From the NCBI RefSeq assembly GCF_040958095.1, contig NC_091198.1, positions 28,373,647 to 28,437,646 of the forward strand: a stretch of DNA of 64,000 nt. Reading direction: 5' to 3'. The stretch comes from Procambarus clarkii. Taxonomy: Eukaryota; Arthropoda; Malacostraca; Decapoda; Cambaridae. The notes beneath the pieces were generated by a model. That model saw only the letters and a list, made by a program, of their open reading frames with translations, was not told where the DNA came from and ran no database searches. Positions within the stretch are counted from its first letter, which is position 1. Every line of letters starts with the position of its first letter. This document shows, piece by piece, positions 57,457 to 64,000 of the stretch. The position numbers were made by a program, and so were the translations under genes.

Positions 57457-58592
57457 TAATTATCAAAAAAGATGGCACCAAACTGGGAAGGTTATGTAGG
57501 GAATTGTGGGAAGGACAGTTTGTGGTTCAAACTCCCACACATAGCCGAGCCACAGCAACACGTGGCTGGGTACAGCCAAGTTTTAATGCAAGTTCCTTGC
57601 ATTTTATTCTTTAAACTACTAGGGAGGCTCTTCTGGATCCCAGTAAGCATGCTCAAATGTAGGGATGAGCAAGGAAAAAGAGGGGGGGGGGGTTAATGGC
57701 GAGGGTGTAAGACTATACAAGTTACCATTACACACAGATCTCACCAACATGGTAATCAAATAAATCCAGAAGGGCCGTGACGAGGATTCGAACCTGCGTC
57801 CGGGAGTATCCCAGACACTGCCTTAGGGAGGCAGGCCTATTGACAATCTTGCCATTGAAGAGGGAGAACGGCCTATTGACATAGTCGGGTGCAAAAGGAG
57901 GGGGAGGGGGGGGGAAATTGTGCAAAATGCTGGTGTGCGCCTACGAGAGGCTACTGGATCCAGCAAGTTCAGTAGAACTTTGGTTTCAAAAAAAAAAAAA
58001 TTTTTAACCACCCTGTCGTAGCTCAGTAGATTAAGGCAGTGTCTGGGATGCTCCCGGACGCAGGTTCGAATCCACGTCACGGCCCTTGTGGATTTGTTCA
58101 TACAAACTACCCTTCCTGTAGTTTTTGAAGAATCATGAATGTCGACCCAACTTTTCCTCTTACAAAGTACGTAGGATTCCGTTCGTACGAGTTATACAAA
58201 GCCATAATTTTTTTTTTGCTATTAAATGAAACTGCTCACGATTTAGATGTACTGTCCTGTTTTGGGGCCTTTGTAGGTTAGAGTAAAGGACATTTAGTCG
58301 ATTTTTCTTGACGATGGGAAACATGAAAGGCTGACTAGTTAACATTACATATGGTTAACTTTCATCAAGATATAAATTAATTAATTACAGTAGTTTAATC
58401 TGTAAGCATTCTATTTATGCAAGCAAGATCTTTATGAACTTAGCCCAGTTCCCCTCCAAGTTTCATTTGAAACTTTGCTAAATATTTGAGTACCAACGAT
58501 ACAGGATAAACAATGGGAACGAACTCATTAAAATTCACACAATGCACGAATTCGTTTAATAAAGATGAAGGCACCTCACTTCTGACCGACTT
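57457..58592. repeat. C1q-C 3' flank with R-like stub and SINE S3 pair
   Basis: Same layout as 14108-15270: R-like tail stub (57457-57500), Helitron-end-like piece, G runs, minus S3 (57772-57835), plus S3 (58011-58095), AT-rich sequence. Homopolymers are shorter than at C1q-A. No gene. Confidence 0.65.
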
Positions 58593-59423
58593 TTACCTGG
58601 GGACGAGAAGATAACCCACGAAGGTTGTAAAAGTTTCTTCGCCCGGCCTTTCGTGTATCCTGCCCTGCTGCAACTGTAAGTATATCCTGTCAAGTGTGTA
58701 GAGGTCCAGGGTCACCGAGGTGGAGGCGTATTCCAAGGTGGTGGTTGTCGCGTATGCAGTCGCCCTATTCACGCCATTGTGGGTCAAAGACAGTCTGCAA
58801 ACAAATGTAAATTTGAATTAATGATGTATGCACTTTTTCGTTTCAGCACTACCTAACGTTGAGTGTTTCTACTCACGCAAAGTTGCTGGTCTGGTCACTA
58901 ATAGCGCCGAAAATGAATAAATAACGTCCTGCAACAGGAACCACGAACTCGCTGGTTGTATTGTCCCAACCGCCTCCTGTGTTGGTCACCACTTCCTGTA
59001 GTAAAGGATGTTAAGCTTTTGTTTGCTAGAATGTCTCGAAACTTCAATACCTATATTTAAATATATATTTTTTAATCTTTGAATAATTTGAGAAGTCTAT
59101 GACAATATAGTCTAAAGATTTTTAAACGAAGAACAGTTACTATGAACAGGTGCAGTTCAGGATTGTTTAGCGTAAACACACACGTGCGTGTGGGGGGAGG
59201 TAATGGGTTAACACCTAATTTACTAGTTTAGGGAATAACACTACACCGTCTTAAGCTTAAACTTGAGACGAGTCATGTGGTGCAAGTATACAAACTTATA
59301 CCTTGCATTATACAGTAGGTTTTAGTTTTGTTAAGCCTTTTCAGCCAAGCTCATTAAAGAACCTTTTCCTATACCTATTGCTAGGAGACCCACAAGTACC
59401 ATCCAGATAAGGGTTACGGCCAT
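58593..59423 (-). pseudogene. C1q-domain gene, copy C (exon 2 and most of exon 1 deleted)
   Basis: Exon 3 (58995-58877) and exon 4 (58794-58593) are preserved with their splice sites and keep the C1q signature, except that the last residue Trp is Arg (CCCAGG before TAA). A deletion of about 457 bp relative to copy A joins intron 2 to exon 1 after the signal-peptide codons (ATG at 59423, junction near 59367-59371), removing the rest of exon 1, the KRQR site and all of exon 2. The 5' UTR exon and its GTGAGT donor (59603-59598) survive. A read-through product would lack the first C1q strands, so I call it a pseudogene. Confidence 0.8.
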
Positions 59424-59603
59424 CTGTTCAATACATTTAAAGTCATGCAATTTATGTAATAATTAAAACCGCAGATATAAACACTACAAAACTTGTATAA
59501 CCTAAAGTTAAGTATACTGCCAAGCAACACCCAAAATAAAGATTAAATTTATTTAGTAACTTTTAACTACATATCTGAACACACATTTCACAATCTTACT
59601 CAC

Positions 59604-59690
59604 CTCAAATAAATAAGTATACACAAAACTGGACGTAGATCTTCACCAAACAAGAGAAGAAGGCAGACTAACCAACACCCACTGACCAAC
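59604..59690 (-). promoter_or_regulatory. 5' non-coding exon remnant of C1q-C
   Basis: Matches the predicted first exon of C1q-A, including donor GAG|GTGAGT. The C1q promoter side is therefore retained although the coding part is deleted. Confidence 0.4.
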
Positions 59691-60784
59691 GTCGCTTGTA
59701 AACTTTCAACAAGGACTTACTGGTCGGGATATCACACTAAGCCGACAACTGCCACACATAACCGGAGTTGCCTGAACGTAAGATCGCAGTTACCTCGCCA
59801 TCTATTGAGCGAGTTAGGAACAAGAGTCAGAAAGTAATTGTTCATTCACCTGAGAATCATGCAAAAATTAAGCCTTCGCTAAGTATAATTCACGGTGCAT
59901 TAAACGCGTGGAGTCGTTGATCAATTTGTAAAATGCCTAAAGACTAGGTGGCCAGCTGTGTCAAGGCGATATCTCGAGCAATGTCTCACATGCGGCCATC
60001 GGGACACTGGTGGCCCACAAGCGGCCCACAAACAGCTCACAAGCCGCCCACAAACAGCATACAAGCGGCCCTTTACCCTTCAGTATGTTGCCTGTGAGGC
60101 ACTCATTTCACCCACACCTTTGACGACCCGACTACCACACCTTAAGTTGAAAATACTGAAAATATATGAGAAAATTGATGTCTTGTGGCCATTCAAACTT
60201 AAATGCTTAATTGTAGGCCCTGTAGCGCTTCAGTTTGTCAATGGATATTTGTCAATGCCAGTTCAGTATATATCAGTTAATTACCTTTCTAAGTAGTCCA
60301 CAGGCCCAGTTTTTAGTATGTACAAGAAAAAGTTAAGAAATTTACTACATTTTCTATAGGAATTAATGACATTATACATATAACTGATGTAGTGCAACTT
60401 GAAAAGTGTTTTCTTCAAGGAAACAAGAATTTTTAGCTTTGATGTCAATATATAGAACAAAAATAGATGATGAATAATTGATGAGTTTGACAGGAATGCT
60501 CGTGGCACTAGGCATTTATTGGACCAAAGCTACGAGTCTCGCTATTACACAACACCACCAATGCAAGCCACGTAGATGCTCGGTAGAAAGGCTGACGTAG
60601 CTTCTTGACATCAGAAAATGATAACTGCATCTAACAACTTTGAAAGTTCGCAATTTCCTTTCACATTATTCACCGCGAAGTGTTAAGTAGTAGAACGTAA
60701 ACAAATTATGAAGAGACAGTAAAGCTACCGGGCCACAAAGTCTTTTTTTTATTATTATTTGGTAAACACAAGTACAACAAACAG
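59691..60784. repeat. Upstream region of C1q-C, duplicate of 16814-17911
   Basis: Includes the CACAAACAG/CACAAGCGG minisatellite (60016-60072), the 7264-7532-related inverted module (about 60490-60745) and a minus-strand G 3' stub. No gene recognised. Confidence 0.6.
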
Positions 60785-60826
60785 AGGGTGTGTGAGCAGA
60801 CCCTTGGGGCCGTGGCAGTTGGAGGG

Positions 60827-62623
60827 ATGGTGGCCCCCCTCCCTCCTGTGAAGCGGAGGGATACCATTGGCCTAGAATTTACTGGCCCCGCGTCTTACCC
60901 GGCAGTTGAGGTGGTGATGATTGACCTGTTGCGGGTGGATGTGGCATCTGTGTGCGGCGTTCAACTTGTATCCGGGCATCGAATTCTTGTGAAATTCTGC
61001 TCTACGGGTGTGTATCGTGACTTTGTGAACCGCTATGACGGGAGGACGTTTACTCTGCCTGAGGGTGGTGGTTCGGTGGAGGTGTCGGACAGGTGCAGTG
61101 AGATTACCTATGTGGCAGTTCATGGTGCTCCCTTTGAGTTCCCTGATTCTCTTCTCCAGCATCACCTTACCCGGTATGGGTTGGTCTTGAGTGTTAGGAT
61201 GAATGCAGTCTACTCCGGGCGGTGGAAGGGTATCCCGAATGGAACCCGCACTGTGGTGCTGCACTTGAAGGATTCCATCCCTTCGTCTCTCCAGCTTCTG
61301 GGCATTATGGTACGCGTATTCTATGGGGATCAGCCCCAGACTTGTTTCCGGTGCAGACTCTCGGGCCATCAGGCTGCGGGATGTGATGCGAGCCGGGTCG
61401 GGCCTGTGAACCTCTTCAGGGAGGAGGACTTTCCACCGTTGGCGGTCCCGGACCTGTCGGAAGATGCTGCTGTGATGGGTGATACTTCCCAGTCGTCTGG
61501 TGCCCCGTTGTCGGTCTCTGATGCCGGCCTCGATGTGGCTGTGGGTGTCGGAGTGGAAGTTAGTGCATCCCCGGCTCCCGCACCTCAGCCTTCCCTACCT
61601 GCCTCGTCTCCAGTCGAGTCTCCAGTTGTGTCTCCTGTGATGTGTGATCTCGTGACTCCGAACGTCGAGGCTGCACCTCGGCCTGTACTGTCTCCGGCAG
61701 CTGTGTCTTCGGCCTGTGTCGACGTGCACACTGTGATGTCTCCTGCGGTGTGTGGTCCTCTTCCCCGGGTTGTTGAGGTTGCGATATTGAGTGATCGTGC
61801 GCTGCGGGGAGTTGCGCGACCAACAGGCGGTTCTGCTACGGTGCTTCCTAGCGGGGGTGATAGTTCCGACGATCTGCGACCTGTGTCCAAGCGTTCGCGG
61901 CGGGCTTTGAGTCTGTCTCCGCCTCGTGATGAGGCCTGGGCCGACGTCAGGGATTTTGAGGACTCTGGAAGTTCGTCTTCTGTGGATGGTGATGTGTGCG
62001 ACACTGTTGGAGCGCCTGCGGCTCCTGTGGGCCGTGTTGCAGCGGTGATGGGTCTTGTGGTGGGATTGTCGCCTGGCCCTGGTCCGGTGTCTTCTCCGGC
62101 TGCCTCCGCATCATCGGTTGCTGGTTCCCCGAGTTGGGAGGTTGTGCCACTGGCCGAGATTGCCGGAGAGGGAGGGGACTTGGTGCTGGTTCTTAAGAAT
62201 GCTTCTGTTCCGGCGACCCTCGTGCCTCTGGCGTCTATATCTGTGCCTTCCGCGCATCTGCCCTCGGTGATGCCGACCGCTGCGTGGCTGCCCTCTGCTG
62301 AGCCGTCCTTTGTTACTCCGCCCCCTGTGGTGTCGGTTCCTGCACCATCGCCCTCTGTGATTGTGTTCCTTGCGACTCTGCCTGCTATGTTGCCAGCCTG
62401 TGTCTGGCCGACTCCTGTGCTTCAATCCTGTGGGGTTCCACCGTCTGTACCGAAGAGCTCTGTGCAGCCTCTTCCCGTGACTTCCGCCCCCGTGGTGGAG
62501 GGCGCCGAGTTGAAAGTTCCTGACTTCATGCATCGTCCGCGAGGATCACGTAGTCACGTTAACGCGTCTGTGGAGTCGTGGGCTCAGTGGGAAGAAGTGC
62601 CCGCGTCGTTTCTATCCAGATAA
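60827..62623 (+). CDS. G-C: gag-like protein, duplicate with altered C-terminus
   Basis: 598 codons from ATG. Matches G-A throughout the N-terminal domain and Pro/Ser-rich middle, with an in-frame insertion (SPVV region, about 61617). The knuckle is CFRCRLSGHQAAGC (Gly to Arg, metal ligands kept). An 11-bp deletion near 62590 shifts the frame so the conserved basic tail (DAYRKK, RRFYPDK, DDD) is replaced by EEVPASFLSR. Most differences from G-A alter residues, which suggests weak or no constraint. Poly(A) signal at 62939-62944. Confidence 0.65.
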   Translation: MVAPLPPVKRRDTIGLEFTGPASYPAVEVVMIDLLRVDVASVCGVQLVSGHRILVKFCSTGVYRDFVNRYDGRTFTLPEGGGSVEVSDRCSEITYVAVHGAPFEFPDSLLQHHLTRYGLVLSVRMNAVYSGRWKGIPNGTRTVVLHLKDSIPSSLQLLGIMVRVFYGDQPQTCFRCRLSGHQAAGCDASRVGPVNLFREEDFPPLAVPDLSEDAAVMGDTSQSSGAPLSVSDAGLDVAVGVGVEVSASPAPAPQPSLPASSPVESPVVSPVMCDLVTPNVEAAPRPVLSPAAVSSACVDVHTVMSPAVCGPLPRVVEVAILSDRALRGVARPTGGSATVLPSGGDSSDDLRPVSKRSRRALSLSPPRDEAWADVRDFEDSGSSSSVDGDVCDTVGAPAAPVGRVAAVMGLVVGLSPGPGPVSSPAASASSVAGSPSWEVVPLAEIAGEGGDLVLVLKNASVPATLVPLASISVPSAHLPSVMPTAAWLPSAEPSFVTPPPVVSVPAPSPSVIVFLATLPAMLPACVWPTPVLQSCGVPPSVPKSSVQPLPVTSAPVVEGAELKVPDFMHRPRGSRSHVNASVESWAQWEEVPASFLSR

Positions 62624-62952
62624 ATATGATGATGATTAACTGTGGATGTGGTTCTTGCTTTGATTGCTTTATTTATTTATTTACTTGTTTTGATAAGCTG
62701 TGTGATACGAGTTTTTTTTTCATGTTTTTCTTACCTGGTTATTGTTGAATTATAATGCTCTAGTGTTTTTCTTTTCTGACTGTATTTCATTGTTACCTAT
62801 GTTTATGATTCGGTTTTGTGTATTGTATGACTTTTGTTTTTGTGTTTTCCTGTTCTACAGTTTATCGGTGTGTTTCTGCTTTGTACATGTGAATGATGCT
62901 GTTGATGTTTTTCTGTTTTGTTGTATTTGTGTTTCCCAAATAAAAAAAAAAT
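62624..62952 (+). other. 3' UTR and poly(A) end of G-C
   Basis: AT-rich sequence ending with AATAAA (62939-62944) and a short A run; matches 19766-20084. Confidence 0.6.
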
Positions 62953-63269
62953 GAGTTTGTATCTATGTTGCTATCTATCTCGCTCAACAGATGGCGTGTT
63001 TGGCTTGTTGTTATGCTGTAACTTACAGCATATGTTGTAATCCACATATTAGATGGAAATATTAGCTAGAGAATCATTACTGCAACACTTAACAAATGAT
63101 GAGTGGAAGTACATGTTAAGTGTACAGACGACTGGTCACACATCGAGGTAAGGTCAAGGGATTAAGACCGCAGCTACTTGCCCAACTAATGATTACAGCC
63201 AAGAGGATAAAAGGTGACCTCAGGCTTCTAGGAACAAGGTGACCGACGGCTAATCGAATTATACCTTCC

Positions 63270-63449
63270 ATGAGAGGCGGGGTGAAATGTTTGAAGCTAT
63301 GGCTGGCTGATGTTAGTCTGGTGGTTGGAATGGTACTGGCAAGTCCTCCAGCTCTCGTCTGTGCCAGCAACGAAGTGCAGCTGACATATATGTGGGAGCC
63401 TGATGTGATCTTGTTGACCCATGTCCAGTCTGCAGTGTATGAGTATTGA
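63270..63449 (+). CDS. Small putative secreted protein, second copy
   Basis: 59 codons, identical in layout to 20400-20579, with Gly to Asp in the hydrophobic stretch (LWLADVSLVVG) and Gln to His near the end. The charge in the hydrophobic core may weaken the signal peptide. Function unknown. Confidence 0.35.
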   Translation: MRGGVKCLKLWLADVSLVVGMVLASPPALVCASNEVQLTYMWEPDVILLTHVQSAVYEY

Positions 63450-63493
63450 CTGTAAGACTAACCTGGGTGTAGCGTTGTAATAATCATTCAGTA

Positions 63494-63538
63494 CTAGCTG
63501 TACCCGGCCACGCGTTGCTGTGGCTCAGCAACGCATGT
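63494..63538 (-). mobile_element. Helitron 3'-end remnant, duplicate
   Basis: Same hairpin and CTAG terminus as 20624-20668. Confidence 0.7.
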
Positions 63539-63549
63539 GCTCCTAACGC

Positions 63550-64000
63550 CTCATGTTGCGACCGGTGTTCGGGATCTGCGAGACTGCCACGACGATATTC
63601 GACATATCCTTGATGCCCAGGGCCATTCTAATCTCCAGGTGGACACGTTTACTCGTCCCCCTCGTGGTAGTCGCCGTCAACCCCTTCGGGTTGTGCAGAT
63701 TACCTTTGATGGTCAGACCCCTTCCACCCTCTGTCATTCTTGCTGGTGCCAGGTGCTCTGTCCAGGAGTACATTCCTTCTCCTAGGCTCTGAAACAAGTG
63801 CTGGAGGTTTGGGCATGGTGCCCTCCGCTGCTCTGTGACTGTCTCTCTCTGTCCTTTGTGTGGTGGCGAAGGTCACTTTAAGTCGGAGTGCACTTCTCCC
63901 CGGGCTCGTTGCCTCAGCTGCGGTGAGGCCCATCCTACCTTCTCCTGTGCGTGTGTCCATTACAAGCTTGAGGCAGCCGTCCTCAACTTGAAGAACCGGG
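63550..64000 (+). pseudogene. R5: R gag fragment, runs off the window
   Basis: The duplicate of R2, truncated at the same gag position after the Helitron stub. It shares R2's extra C (GGACCCCTTCC) and the TGA in the first knuckle. It lacks R2's extra base in GGGCATGG, and the second and third knuckles (CPLCGGEGHFKSEC, CLSCGEAHPTFSCAC) read through. Confidence 0.8.

Larger units (their letters stand above)
51170..64000. repeat. Segmental duplication, unit 2 (partner 7600-21129)
   Basis: R4, C1q-C, G-C, 59-aa ORF, Helitron stub and R5 repeat the order of unit 1 in the same orientation. It is cut by the window end. Confidence 0.9.

Overview
This is eukaryotic, repeat-dominated DNA, most likely from a decapod crustacean. 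The pointers are short interstitial TTAGG arrays (the arthropod telomere unit), several tRNA-derived SINE-like families, LINE fragments, a Helitron, and a compact four-exon gene for a secreted C1q-domain protein. The species cannot be fixed from the sequence; a crayfish-like genome is my guess. I see no bacterial operons, CRISPR arrays or functional rRNA/tRNA genes.

The only recognisable host gene is a C1q-domain gene, present three times. C1q-A (minus, 15271-16551) has an intact 181-codon frame over four exons plus an upstream non-coding exon. C1q-B (plus, 37106-38428) has an intact frame, but its 5' exon and promoter side are replaced by repeats. C1q-C (minus, 58593-59423) lost exon 2 and most of exon 1. 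A 59-aa signal-peptide-like ORF (20400-20579, repeated at 63270-63449) is a second, weaker host candidate.

Most of the rest is one non-LTR retrotransposon family, called 'R' here: ORF1 gag with three CCHC-type knuckles; ORF2 with AP endonuclease, reverse transcriptase and RNase H; 3' end finishing in GATAATTACTTACTT. Copies: R1 (minus, 7600-14107), R2 (plus, 20678-25808), R3 (plus, 40257-44990), R3' (minus, 45013-51157), R4 (minus, 51158-57456), R5 (plus, 63550 to the window end). All are broken; only the R3 ORF1 is fully open. A second gag-like family ('G', one CCHC knuckle, no pol nearby) gives two long ORFs (17954-19765 and 60827-62623) and several wrecks.

Layout: 1-5.6 kb repeats (TA-centred palindromes, TTAGG, LINE 3' end, SINE, a 2.2-kb insertion splitting a G copy); 5.6-7.5 kb G remnant; R1; C1q-A; G-A; R2; 25.9-27.5 kb inverted G wreck; 27.9-29.7 kb Helitron; 29.7-32.7 kb microsatellite, minisatellite and hammerhead-like palindromes; 32.7-36.9 kb second copy of the first repeat block; C1q-B; R3 and R3' in inverted array; R4; C1q-C; G-C; R5. 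The block R1 to R2 is repeated in the same orientation as R4 to R5, a segmental duplication of at least 13 kb that runs off the window end.

The most unusual structures are perfect 82-nt-arm palindromes carrying a hammerhead-ribozyme-like core on both strands, R elements stacked on each other's 3' tails, and three C1q copies each inactivated, or not, in a different way.
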